Origin: Bacillota bacterium
Lineage (GTDB): Bacteria; Bacillota; Bacilli; Alicyclobacillales; SLC66
Direction: 5' to 3'
DNA: 64,000 bases
Assembly (NCBI GenBank): GCA_021821085.1
Contig: JAKACV010000003.1
Location: forward strand, 43,551 to 107,550
Both the position numbers and the translations under genes were made by a program. Below are positions 8,364 to 17,900 of this stretch, piece by piece. How positions within the stretch are numbered: position 1 is the stretch's first letter; each line of letters begins with the position of its first letter. The notes beneath the pieces are model-generated. The model ran no database searches, had not been told where the DNA came from, and worked only from the letters and a program-made list of their open reading frames with translations.

Positions 8364-9348
8364 TGTACGCTCTTTGCACGACAGCCTCTACCTTCACCAT
8401 CACCGTCTCTATAACATCCTGTAAGGATCCGGAAATTTCACAACCAGCTGCACGCACATGTCCACCTCCGCCAAACGATAATGCAATTTCAGATACATCT
8501 ACAATTTCTCGCGATCTAAGACTCACCTTTACACTTCCATCCATACGCTCTCGAAAGAGCAATCCAACTTCTACACCAACGAGTGTCCGGGGATAGGGCA
8601 ATAATACCTCTACATCTCCGTCGTGTGCGCCGGATGCTTTTAACATGGTTTGATCAATAGCAACATAAGCAATCAGACCACTCTCATGAACATGTAAAGT
8701 GGATAATCCAAGGCGCACAAGTTCAATCTGTTCACGTGTCATCGCCTCCAATACGCGATCAGCCACAACAAACGGCTCAATATCATACGACAATAAATTA
8801 GCTGCCGCAAGATGAATCTCCGGAGTCGTATTGTTGTAGTGAAATCCTCCTGTATCAAAAACAATACCCGTATACAGCACCAACGCTAGCGCACGAGTCA
8901 TCTGCAACCCATTTTCACGTATCATGCGATACAGCACCAAACACGTCGCAGCAGCCTCTGACTCCACAAGATTTAACGCTCCAAAATGATTGTTTGTCTC
9001 ATGATGATCGATATTAATCAATTGACCATCCGGAATCATCAAACGCCATGCTTCACCCATTCTCCGAACATCTGCGCAGTCCACTGAGACCGCGTACGCA
9101 AACATCTGTCCAACATCTTGCGTTTTTATAAATCGTTCTACGCCCGGCAAAAAATTATAACGCTCAGGGATTTCGTCATCATTGACAAGAACGCATGGCC
9201 GACTCCAATCATCACACAAATGAGCGACTGCCAACGCAGCACCAATCGCATCTCCATCTGGACTAATATGGCAGACGATCAAGAGAGGATCAAGCGGTTC
9301 ATGCAATGCCTCGTAAATCTCACTATATCCACTGTTATTGATCCCCAT
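8350..9348 (-). CDS. nrnA: Bifunctional oligoribonuclease/pAp phosphatase NrnA
   Basis: A DHH-DHHA1 phosphoesterase that degrades short RNA oligonucleotides and 3'-phosphoadenosine 5'-phosphate. Visible motifs: CHISPDGDAIGAALA (about residue 28), SVDCADVRRMG, NIDHHETNNHFG (about 112) with the DHH signature, GIVFDTGGFHYNNT, and the C-terminal FGGGGHVRAAG RNA-binding loop of DHHA1. The ORF track begins 28 codons upstream. I chose the ATG giving MGINNSGYSEIYEALHE because GGAAGGAG precedes it, which leaves a 14-base overlap with rbfA. The product is then 332 residues, near the family length. Confidence 0.93.
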   Translation of the reverse strand: MGINNSGYSEIYEALHEPLDPLLIVCHISPDGDAIGAALAVAHLCDDWSRPCVLVNDDEIPERYNFLPGVERFIKTQDVGQMFAYAVSVDCADVRRMGEAWRLMIPDGQLINIDHHETNNHFGALNLVESEAAATCLVLYRMIRENGLQMTRALALVLYTGIVFDTGGFHYNNTTPEIHLAAANLLSYDIEPFVVADRVLEAMTREQIELVRLGLSTLHVHESGLIAYVAIDQTMLKASGAHDGDVEVLLPYPRTLVGVEVGLLFRERMDGSVKVSLRSREIVDVSEIALSFGGGGHVRAAGCEISGSLQDVIETVMVKVEAVVQRAYSANA

Positions 9349-9721
9349 CGTCTCCTTCCCGCACCGCCTTTCGAGCATCATCGCGGGGGAGTATCTCATG
9401 GAGTACATGCTCAATACGTGCGCTATAATCAATCGACTGATCTAATCGAAATTGTAATTCTGGAGTCACGCGCAACCGTATCCGATTGCCGATCTCAGAT
9501 CGGATAAAGCCCCTCGCGCGCTCCAACGCATGCATAGATTCCTGCTTCTGTTCCGCACTTCCCATCACAGAAACGAATACTTTCGCGTGACCCATGTCAT
9601 TTGATAGTTCCACGTCTGTAACCGTCACAAATCCAATGCGTGGATCCTTCAAATGATGTTGCACAATGTCACTAATTTCCCTTTGCAATTGGAGCGCGAT
9701 GCGTTCCACGCGAAGTTTCAA
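9335..9721 (-). CDS. rbfA: Ribosome-binding factor A
   Basis: A small KH-fold protein (128 residues) that binds free 30S subunits and helps mature the 5' end of 16S rRNA. The sequence RVERIALQLQREISDIVQ near the N-terminus, IGFVTVTDVELSNDMGHAKVFVS in the middle and RLRVTPELQFRLDQSIDYS later are family-typical. The start appears to be TTG, 8 bases past the infB stop. The B. subtilis gene ylxP, which usually separates infB and rbfA, is absent. Confidence 0.95.
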   Translation of the reverse strand: MKLRVERIALQLQREISDIVQHHLKDPRIGFVTVTDVELSNDMGHAKVFVSVMGSAEQKQESMHALERARGFIRSEIGNRIRLRVTPELQFRLDQSIDYSARIEHVLHEILPRDDARKAVREGDDGDQ

Positions 9722-9729
9722 GATATCAC

Positions 9730-12639
9730 CTACTCCGCCTTAATAGCTTCCATCTTATATGCTTCGATGATGTCGCCCTCTTTAAGGTCATTATAATGCT
9801 CAAGTGTCAATCCGCATTCATAACCACTTGCAACTTCCTTGGCATCGTCCTTAAAGCGTTTTAGAGAGTCGAGCTTACCTTCAAACACGACAACGCCGCC
9901 ACGAATCAAGCGAATTTCTGCATCCCGCACCATTTTCCCGTCTAGTACAAAGGCACCTGCAATCGTCCCCAACTTAGAAATCTTGAACAGTTGACGAATT
10001 TCTGCACGCCCAAGAATTACTTCTTTGTACTCAGGGTCCAACATTCCTTTAGATGCCGCTTCAATCTCATCGATAACGTGATAAATCACACGATGCAAAC
10101 GAACATCGACCTTTTCCGATTCAGCCATTTTCGCCGCATTGGTTTCAGGCCGCACATTAAAGCCGATGACAATCGCATTTGAAGCCGAGGCAAGAAGAAT
10201 ATCAGACTCAGTAATCGCTCCAACGCCCGTATGAATGACTCGGATTCGAACACCATTCACATCAATTTTTTGCAATGCACCAAGAACCGCTTCTGCAGAT
10301 CCATGAACATCAGCCTTAATAATAACATTTAGATCTTTAACTTCCCCCTCTTGGATTTGCTTATACAAATCATCCAAGGTTACGCGTGATGTGGTACCCA
10401 GTTCTTCAGCACGTTGACGCATCGACCGCCGTTCGGCGACAAGTCGACCTTGACGTTCATCATCGTATACAACAAATAAATCGCCTGCATTCGGAACAGC
10501 AGAGAGTCCAATAATCTCAACTGGTGCCGATGGCAACGCCTCTTTAACCCGACGTCCACGATCATTAACCATTGCACGCACTTTACCAAAAGTATTACCT
10601 GCCACAACCACATCGCCCACGCGCAAAATGCCATTTTGAACAAGTACGGTAGCTACAGGCCCCTTGCCGCGATCCAACTCAGCCTCAATAACAGAGCCGC
10701 GCGCACGCATGGATAAGCTCGCTTTAAGATCGGCTACCTCTGAGACGAGAAGGATCATCTCAAGCAGATCTTCAATCCCTTCCTTCTTCAAAGCAGATAG
10801 CGGAACAAAAATCGTATCTCCGCCCCACTCTTCCGCAACTAAACCAAACTCTGTTAACTCTTGCTTGATTCGATCAGGATTCGCATCTGGTTTATCCATT
10901 TTATTCACAGCCACAATAATCGGAACGTTTGCAGCCTTGGCATGATTGATCGCTTCAATCGTCTGTGGCATCACACCATCGTCCGCAGCCACAACAAGCA
11001 CAGTGATATCTGTCACCTGCGCCCCGCGAGCCCTCATCGTTGTAAAGGCGGCATGGCCTGGTGTATCAAGAAAAGTAATCTTCTTTTGATTGATCTCGAC
11101 TTGATAGGCACCAATATGTTGCGTGATTCCACCCGCTTCAGACGCCGTAACGTTCGTTTGGCGAATGGCATCCAACAAGGTCGTTTTCCCATGATCAACA
11201 TGACCCATAATCGTTACGACAGGTGGACGCTGTTCAAGTGATGATTCATCCATCTCCTCGACAAGCATTTCCTCCGCCTCAAGATCACGAGGAGCCTGAA
11301 CAGTTACTTCTGCATTAAGTTCAGCTCCGACCAAAACCATCATATCCGTATCAATCTCTTGATTAATGGTTACAGGCATACCAAGGAACAATAACTTTTT
11401 AATCACTTCAGAGGCTTCACGGCGAATCAGATGAGCAAACTCCACAACAGTCATTGGCGCATCGACTGTGACCTGGCGCGGAACTTCCGGCATTTTCACA
11501 ACAGGAGCCGAGCGCATATCACGACGACCGCGCGGCGGTTGCATTTTGTGGTTGTTTTCTCTCTTGTCAGAAGGATTTGACCGGCCACTATTGCGATCCC
11601 CTGCGCGACGACGTTGTCCACCGCCTTGACTACTGCGGTTCTGGTCGCTTGCCCCACCTTGAAAACGGGCTCCCGTAGTTGAACTCTGGGTAGATCCACC
11701 AAACGAATTCGAGCTTCCCTGTCGCCGATTATCTGGCCGCTGACCGGAATACCCTGTTTTTTGTTCCGTAGACCTTCCACTGGCAGAAGAGTACGGTGGA
11801 CGCCCACCTGTTCCCTGATTGCCTTGCCCACCATTATAGGGCGGACGCGGACCGCGACTCCCCTGCCCGGACTGCCCCCCTGGTGGACGCGCAGAACCTT
11901 GACCCTGTGGACGCCCTCCAGAACTTTGTTGGGGTGGGCGATTGCTCCCTCCCATAGGGCGACGATCGCCTCCATTGGCTGATGTGGAACCTTCATTTGA
12001 CACGCGTGGTCTGCGATCCCCATCATTACGGCGCGGATCCGTTGAATTCGGACGAACTCCCGCATTATTGTTATTCCCGCGATAATTTGAGTTGCCACCC
12101 GTGTTCGGACGATCACCAGTCCCTTGTGAACGCGGACGATCATTGCGATAGTTCCCTTGATTGTTATACGAACGAGGACGATCTCCGGTAGATCGCTGTG
12201 GTTGAGAGGATGTCTGCCCAATGCGCGCTCCGGTAATTTGCGAACCTGCTTCCTCTTCGCCGCTTGTACTTCCTATCGGCTTCACCTCAGACACATTTAC
12301 AGGCGCTTGCGCAGAAGTATCCACACCCACCGCTCCATCGTTGTTTTTTTCTACTTGCTTAGACGATCCACTTGTCACCGACTCTACAACCACTGTACTG
12401 ACCGTTCCACCCAACCGATCACTTTCAGAAGATCCTCTTCGCTCTTGCATAGCAATCGAACGCGCCGCAGCACGAGCTTTTACATCCGAAAAAAAGCCCT
12501 CAACCGCAGACACCATCTGGGGTTCCATCACACTCATATGGTTGTTCACCGGGATATTTAGACGGCTAAGAATCGTAATAATTTCCTTGCTCGACATATT
12601 GAGTTTCTTTGCATATTCATACACGCGCAATTTTGTCAA
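9730..12639 (-). CDS. infB: Translation initiation factor IF-2
   Basis: A GTPase that places fMet-tRNA on the 30S subunit and promotes subunit joining. The 969 residues begin with an IF2_N domain ([20 protein letters not shown]), then a long low-complexity linker (about residues 70-375) rich in Gly, Asn, Arg, Ser and Gln. A second IF2_N segment ([21 protein letters not shown]) comes next, then the G domain with [12 protein letters not shown] (about 483), DTPGHAAF and NKMD, and domains II to IV. The TTG start has GGAGG 9 bases upstream. It is preceded four bases away by ylxQ. Confidence 0.97.
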   Translation of the reverse strand: MTKLRVYEYAKKLNMSSKEIITILSRLNIPVNNHMSVMEPQMVSAVEGFFSDVKARAAARSIAMQERRGSSESDRLGGTVSTVVVESVTSGSSKQVEKNNDGAVGVDTSAQAPVNVSEVKPIGSTSGEEEAGSQITGARIGQTSSQPQRSTGDRPRSYNNQGNYRNDRPRSQGTGDRPNTGGNSNYRGNNNNAGVRPNSTDPRRNDGDRRPRVSNEGSTSANGGDRRPMGGSNRPPQQSSGGRPQGQGSARPPGGQSGQGSRGPRPPYNGGQGNQGTGGRPPYSSASGRSTEQKTGYSGQRPDNRRQGSSNSFGGSTQSSTTGARFQGGASDQNRSSQGGGQRRRAGDRNSGRSNPSDKRENNHKMQPPRGRRDMRSAPVVKMPEVPRQVTVDAPMTVVEFAHLIRREASEVIKKLLFLGMPVTINQEIDTDMMVLVGAELNAEVTVQAPRDLEAEEMLVEEMDESSLEQRPPVVTIMGHVDHGKTTLLDAIRQTNVTASEAGGITQHIGAYQVEINQKKITFLDTPGHAAFTTMRARGAQVTDITVLVVAADDGVMPQTIEAINHAKAANVPIIVAVNKMDKPDANPDRIKQELTEFGLVAEEWGGDTIFVPLSALKKEGIEDLLEMILLVSEVADLKASLSMRARGSVIEAELDRGKGPVATVLVQNGILRVGDVVVAGNTFGKVRAMVNDRGRRVKEALPSAPVEIIGLSAVPNAGDLFVVYDDERQGRLVAERRSMRQRAEELGTTSRVTLDDLYKQIQEGEVKDLNVIIKADVHGSAEAVLGALQKIDVNGVRIRVIHTGVGAITESDILLASASNAIVIGFNVRPETNAAKMAESEKVDVRLHRVIYHVIDEIEAASKGMLDPEYKEVILGRAEIRQLFKISKLGTIAGAFVLDGKMVRDAEIRLIRGGVVVFEGKLDSLKRFKDDAKEVASGYECGLTLEHYNDLKEGDIIEAYKMEAIKAE

Positions 12640-12643
12640 ATAT

Positions 12644-12964
12644 CTACACCTCCAACGATTTCTCTACTAGTTCCTTAATTGTTTTAGAAAATTTCTCATC
12701 TGTGATCGCCACCACCGTTCTCTCCTCTTTTCCAAGCGCTCGGCCCAATACGTCGCGTGTGAGAACTGTGGCAAAGGGGATTCCATAAAACGTACACTTA
12801 TCTTTGATTTTTTTTGCGCCATTTGCTCCGGCATCCTCCGCAAGCAGGACATATCGTGCTGTGTTATCTCGGATATGTCGCATACATACATCGTCACCAG
12901 AAACCACAGCACGCGCCCGCATGGCAAGACCAAGTAAGCCAATCAGATCAGTTGTCTTGCTCAT
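12644..12964 (-). CDS. ylxQ: L7Ae-family RNA-binding protein YlxQ
   Basis: A 106-residue member of the L7Ae/L30e/Gadd45 fold that recognises kink-turn RNA. The family core is visible as [41 protein letters not shown] and the later [21 protein letters not shown]. The ATG chosen (MSKTTDLIG) has GTGGAG upstream and overlaps the ylxR stop by 17 bases; the track start five codons earlier has no ribosome site. It lies between ylxR and infB as in most Firmicutes. A precise cellular role is not settled. Confidence 0.92.
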   Translation of the reverse strand: MSKTTDLIGLLGLAMRARAVVSGDDVCMRHIRDNTARYVLLAEDAGANGAKKIKDKCTFYGIPFATVLTRDVLGRALGKEERTVVAITDEKFSKTIKELVEKSLEV

Positions 12965-13220
12965 TTTTCTCCACCACACCTAATAAACATTCGTACACTT
13001 CATTGCCAAGTTGTATTTTCAAAGCCCGTTCAAGCGCTTTGCGCTTTCGTGCAATGTCAAAACATGAACGCGAAGCACAAATATACGCGCCACGACCAGC
13101 CACTTTCCCCGATTGATCTACTTGCACCACGCCATCAGGTGTTAAGACGATTCGTAACATACTACGCTTAGGCTTCTGTTCTTGACATCCCACGCATTGC
13201 CGTAGTGGAACTTTTCTCAC
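12948..13220 (-). CDS. ylxR: YlxR family RNA-binding protein (RnpM)
   Basis: A 90-residue basic protein with the YlxR signature [24 protein letters not shown] and the later [27 protein letters not shown]. Members of this family were recently shown to bind RNase P RNA and lower its activity in Gram-positive bacteria, hence the name RnpM; here the function is inferred from family only. It sits in the invariant nusA-ylxR-ylxQ-infB order. Confidence 0.93.
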   Translation of the reverse strand: MRKVPLRQCVGCQEQKPKRSMLRIVLTPDGVVQVDQSGKVAGRGAYICASRSCFDIARKRKALERALKIQLGNEVYECLLGVVEKNEQDN

Positions 13221-13234
13221 CTCGATGCACCCTC

Positions 13235-14320
13235 CTACTCTTGCACAAATGCATCGTGTTCTAAATCGGCAAAGACTGACGAGGATCGTCCTGTCTGGCT
13301 CTCACTTTTAATGTCTACTTTCCAACCAGTGAGTTTGGCTGCCAGTCGGGCATTCTGTCCTTCCTTCCCAATTGCCAATGACAATTGATGATCCGGTACG
13401 ACTACCCGAGCCACTTTATCACCTTCAAGCACCTCTACATCAAGCACCTTAGCTGGAGAGAGCGCACTTGCAACGTACATGGCCGGATCATTGCTCCATT
13501 CAATCACGTCAATTTTCTCACCGCGCAACTCTGAAACAATTGACTGGATACGCATGCCTTTTGGGCCCACGCACGCGCCAATCGGATCTACATCTGCATT
13601 GTGCGAGTATACTGCCACCTTAGAACGCGATCCAGCCTCTCGAGCAACCGCCTTCACTTCCACAACCCCATCGTAGATTTCAGGGACCTCAAGTTCTAAT
13701 AGCCTGCGCAGGAGTCCAGGATGAATTCGCGATAAAAGAATCTGCGGACCCTTTGTCGTCTTTTCGACACGCAAAATATAGGCGCGAATCCGGTCGCCAA
13801 GATCGAGTTTTTCACTTGGAATTTGCTCCGCTGTCGCCAGCAGCGCTTCCGTACGTTCCAAATCGACATAAGAATAGCGGCCATCTTGCCGCGCGATCAC
13901 ACCTGACACAATGTCTTCTTCCATATCGGCGTATGCGTTATAGATAATGCCGCGTTCTGCCTCGCGAATACGCTGCGTGACTACTTGCTTCGCCGTCTGC
14001 GCTGCAATGCGCCCGAATTCACGAGGTGTGACCTCGACCTCAACAATATCCCCCAGCCGATAAGTCGCACTAATATCCATCGCTGCATCGAGCGATATCT
14101 CAAGACGATGATCGTGCGGCATCTCCACAACCGTCTTTCGCGCGTATACATGAATACTTCCCGACAAACGATCAATCTCTACACGTACATTTTGCGCAGA
14201 ATTGAAATTACGCTTATAAGCAGAAATCAGCGCGGCCTCAATCGCTTCGATTAAGATCCCACTGCTGATTCCACGTTCCTTCTCCAATTCATCAAGCGCC
14301 TCAATAAAATCCACGTTCAT
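13235..14320 (-). CDS. nusA: Transcription termination/antitermination protein NusA
   Basis: Binds RNA polymerase and modulates pausing, termination and antitermination. The 361 residues contain the N-terminal polymerase-binding domain ([20 protein letters not shown]), an S1 domain (about 133-200, [21 protein letters not shown]) and two KH domains ([20 protein letters not shown] and [22 protein letters not shown]). It lacks the acidic C-terminal repeats of E. coli NusA, as is normal in Firmicutes. AAGGAGG lies 10 bases before the ATG. It follows rimP by 43 bases and probably shares its leader-controlled promoter. Confidence 0.96.
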   Translation of the reverse strand: MNVDFIEALDELEKERGISSGILIEAIEAALISAYKRNFNSAQNVRVEIDRLSGSIHVYARKTVVEMPHDHRLEISLDAAMDISATYRLGDIVEVEVTPREFGRIAAQTAKQVVTQRIREAERGIIYNAYADMEEDIVSGVIARQDGRYSYVDLERTEALLATAEQIPSEKLDLGDRIRAYILRVEKTTKGPQILLSRIHPGLLRRLLELEVPEIYDGVVEVKAVAREAGSRSKVAVYSHNADVDPIGACVGPKGMRIQSIVSELRGEKIDVIEWSNDPAMYVASALSPAKVLDVEVLEGDKVARVVVPDHQLSLAIGKEGQNARLAAKLTGWKVDIKSESQTGRSSSVFADLEHDAFVQE

Positions 14321-14363
14321 ATTCGGCTAACCTCCTTCCATCCCAACAAAAAAATCAACCAAC

Positions 14364-14831
14364 TCACCATACAAGAGCTAGCCGAACTGCTGCTATCTTA
14401 TCTTTTGGAACCACAATTACTACGGTATTCTCCTCCACACGCAGAAGTTCATCCGTGTACGCAATCAGCGTTCCCTCAACGTTCTTCCTGCCGTCAACAG
14501 GTTCATAAAAGGAAACAAAAATGCGCTTCCCAACCGCCAACTCAAAATCACGCACTGTTTTAAGTGGACGCTCCGCACCAGCAGACGACACTTCAAGAAA
14601 ATAAGCACTTGGGATCGGATCGGCTTCATCGAGTGCAACGGACAGAGTCTCACTGACATGCGCACAATCATCCAAATCCACCGCTCCGCCCGGTCGATCA
14701 AGAAACACTCGCAAGATCCAGTTAGCGCCTTCCTTTTTATACTCCACTTCAACGAGTTCAAGTCCAGCTTCCCGCAAAACCGGCGCAACCATCTCGGCTA
14801 CGAGATCGGTCACCTTTTGCTTGGCTGCCAT
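14364..14831 (-). CDS. rimP: Ribosome maturation factor RimP
   Basis: Needed for efficient 30S assembly. The 155-residue product shows VAEMVAPVLREAGLELVEVEYKK, WILRVFLDRPGGAVDLDDCAHVSETL and FLEVSSAGAERPLKTVRDFE, all typical of the two-domain RimP/YlxS family. The ATG used here is 6 bases downstream of a perfect AGGAGG; the track start, a GTG, would directly abut that site. It is the first gene of the nusA-infB operon and is preceded by a promoter and two hairpins. Confidence 0.95.
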   Translation of the reverse strand: MAAKQKVTDLVAEMVAPVLREAGLELVEVEYKKEGANWILRVFLDRPGGAVDLDDCAHVSETLSVALDEADPIPSAYFLEVSSAGAERPLKTVRDFELAVGKRIFVSFYEPVDGRKNVEGTLIAYTDELLRVEENTVVIVVPKDKIAAVRLALVW

Positions 14832-14845
14832 ACACACCCTCCTGA

Positions 14846-14908
14846 ACCCCTTACTTCAAAGGGGTCAAACAAATCATACAAACGAAAGAGTGGGGAACCC
14901 CCACTCTT
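14846..14908 (-). promoter_or_regulatory. Structured rimP leader with two hairpins
   Basis: Between the promoter and rimP the transcript can form two hairpins. First is AAGAGTGGGG-GTT-CCCCACTCTT (14886-14908), followed by TTTCGTTTGT, which resembles a weak terminator. Second is ACCCCTT-TGAAGT-AAGGGGT (14846-14865), which ends two bases before the AGGAGG ribosome site. The first may also terminate polC transcripts. An attenuator or ribosome-site control of the rimP-nusA operon is inferred, not shown. Confidence 0.55.
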
Positions 14909-14945
14909 GCTTCGCTCGAAAGTATTTCACTTTCTGTTACATTCA

Positions 14946-14974
14946 TTATACCATGCAGGGTCAATACACGCAAG
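14946..14974 (-). promoter_or_regulatory. Sigma-A-type promoter of the rimP-nusA-infB operon
   Basis: Minus-strand TTGCGT, a 17-base spacer and TGGTATAAT, that is a perfect -10 with an extended TG. It lies 20 bases past the end of polC and upstream of the two leader hairpins. Confidence 0.75.
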
Positions 14975-14994
14975 AAAGAATGGTCATGCTCCGT

Positions 14995-17900
14995 CTAGAA
15001 AAGGGTCAACTGATTCGATTCAGGAAGCCCTTCTAGGCAACCAAATTGCTGCAGTAATTCAATAACTGTCTTCGACAAATGAGCGCGATTTTGAAGATCT
15101 TCCATGGACAAAAAGGGAGTCGTCCCACGCGCTGCCACGATATTTTTAGCTGCAGCTTCTCCAATCCCAGAAGTAGCAGAAAATGGCGGTAAGAGCCCAT
15201 GGTCGCGAACCAAGAAGCGCGTTGCATCCGAATCATATAATTCAAGCGAATGAAAGCAAAATCCCCGTCTCGTCATTTCGAGTGAAACCTCAAGTACAGT
15301 CTGCAGTGATTTTTCTTTCGGACTTGCTGTAATCCCCTTACTTTCAATTTCATCAAGGCGCTCCGCAATAGCATCAGGTCCACGTGCCATCAACTCGAGC
15401 TCAAAGTCCTCTGCACGCACCGTAAAATACGCAGCATAAAAGCTAAGTGGTTCATGAACTTTAAAATAGGCTATACGAACAGCATTTAGAACATAAGCAG
15501 CAGCATGCGCCTTAGGGAACATATACTTGATTTTACGACAGGAGTCCATGTACCAATCGGATACATTAAATGACTGCATGTACTTCTCATCATCATCCGT
15601 AAGTCCCTTCCCTTTTCGGACAGACTCCATAATTTTAAATGCACGCGATGGATCCAGCCCCTGATAAATGAGATATACCATGATATCATCACGGCAACAA
15701 ATCACCTGATTCAATGGCGCCGTCTGCTGTCGAATAAGTTCTTGGGCATTGTTCAACCAGACATCTGTCCCATGTGATAAACCGGAAATCCGAACCAAAT
15801 CAGCAAATGTATTTGGTTTTGTATCTTCGAGCATTTGTCGCACGAATTTCGTACCAAATTCAGGTATCCCATATGTGCCCGTTTGTGAACGAATCGCTTG
15901 TGAACTCACGCCAAGTGGCTCTGTTCCACAAAACAGTGCGTAGACTTGCGGGTCATCCACTGGCACCTGACGCGCATCAATCCCTGTTATATCCTGCAAC
16001 ATCCGCAACACTGTCGGATCATCATGTCCAAGAATGTCGAGCTTTAGTAAATTATCATGAATCGCATGAAAGTCAAAGTGAGTTGTGCGCATCTCCGCAT
16101 TTCGGTCATCTGCCGGATACTGGATTGGACAAAAGTCATAGATTTCATAGTCGTTCGGAACGATGATCAAGCCTCCGGGATGTTGCCCTGTGGTTCGCTT
16201 AATCCCAGTACAGCCAGCCACAAGCCGTTGCATTTCGGCCAATCGCAAAGTCTTTCCCTGATCCTCTGCCCATTTACGAACATAGCCAAATGCAGTCTTG
16301 TCTGCGATCGTGGAAATGGTTCCCGCACGGTAGACATAATCTGCGCCAAACAATTCCTCCGTATATTTATGCGCGCGTGCTTGATATTCGCCGGAAAAGT
16401 TTAAGTCGATATCCGGAACTTTATCACCCTTAAATCCCAAAAAAGTTTCAAACGGAATGTCCTGACCATCCTTCATCATGTGTATGTGACAAGTTGAGCA
16501 CAACTTGTCTGGCAAATCAAACCCAGATCCGATCGAACCATCTAAGATAAATTCAGACGCATGACAAGTCGGACATAAATAATGCGGCGCTAACGGATTG
16601 ACCTCTGTGATATCAAGCATCGTGGCCACGAACGAAGAACCGACCGACCCTCGGGAACCGACGATATAGCCATCTTGTAGACTTTTAGTAACAAGCTTAT
16701 GGGCGATGAGATAATTTACTGAAAAACCATTTGTTATAATACTATGCAATTCTTTTTGCAAACGCCCATCCACCACTTCTGGTAGTCTATCCCCATACAA
16801 CTGGTGAGCTTTGCGAATGGCAAGCGTGCGCACCTGGTCCTCAGCACCCTCCATATTTGGAGGATAGACCTGATCTGGTAATGGGCGAATGTCTTCAATC
16901 CCATTCGCAATCTCACGAGTATTCGCCACAACCACTTCAGTTGCCCGATCACCTAAGTGCGAGAAAGCATCAAGCATCTGCTGTGTGGTGCGAAAAGTCA
17001 GAGCAGGTTGTCTACCGCTTGTTTTGGCATTTTTGCGCCCTGGTGCGCTATGTATAATAATTTCACGATAAATCGCATCCTTATCACGCAGAAAGTGAAC
17101 ATCCCCCGTGGCTACAACCGGTTTTCCCACCTCATCCGCTACTGCAAGTAAACGCAAATGGTATCGTGCAACCGCATCATAGCTCCCCACTTCGCCTGAT
17201 TCAACGAGAGCCGCATAATGATCTAATGGTTGTAATTCCATGTAATCATAAAACTCCATGATACTTTTAAGCTCCTGATCAGTCTTTCCCCGCAATAATG
17301 CCTGAAACAACTCCCCAGACTTACACCCCGAGCCAATCAAAAGTCCCTCGCGGTACTGTTTCAATAATTGCCTTGGCGTTCGCGGCTCACGATAAAAATA
17401 ATCGATATGAGCCGCAGAGATCAGTTTATACAAATTGCGTAATCCTTGTTGCGACTTTACAAGAACAGTAGCATGATACGCACGACTTCTCGCAAAGTCA
17501 CCGCCCTTCGCACCAAACGACGATAAGTCAGCAAGCCCCTCCACACGCGCTTCTTGCTTTGCAACCTCCAATAATTTATAGAATACTCGGCCTGTAGCTT
17601 CTGAGTCCGCCAACGCACGGTGATGCTGAGACAACGTAACGTTAAACTTTTGCGTCAATGTCTTCAAACGATGATTGCGATCTGATGGAAATAATGTTCT
17701 GGCTAATCCTAGTGTATCAATCGTCGGTTGCAAAAAAGGCGAGACGCCATGTTTGGCCGCTTGTACTGACAGAAAAGAAAGATCAAATTCCGCATTATGA
17801 GCGACTAAAATTGCACCTTCACAAAACTCGCGAAACTCAGGAAGGACAAGAGCCACTGTTTTTTTCCCTGCAACCATCTCGTTTGTGATATTTGTAATCT

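Noticed and set aside
9349-9432. 28-codon N-terminal extension of NrnA
   Set aside because: It lies inside rbfA and lacks similarity to the family; an ATG with GGAAGGAG begins at 9348.
11496-12221. 241-aa minus ORF opposite the infB linker frame
   Set aside because: It is an alternative frame of the repetitive GC-rich linker of IF-2; composition bias keeps several frames open.
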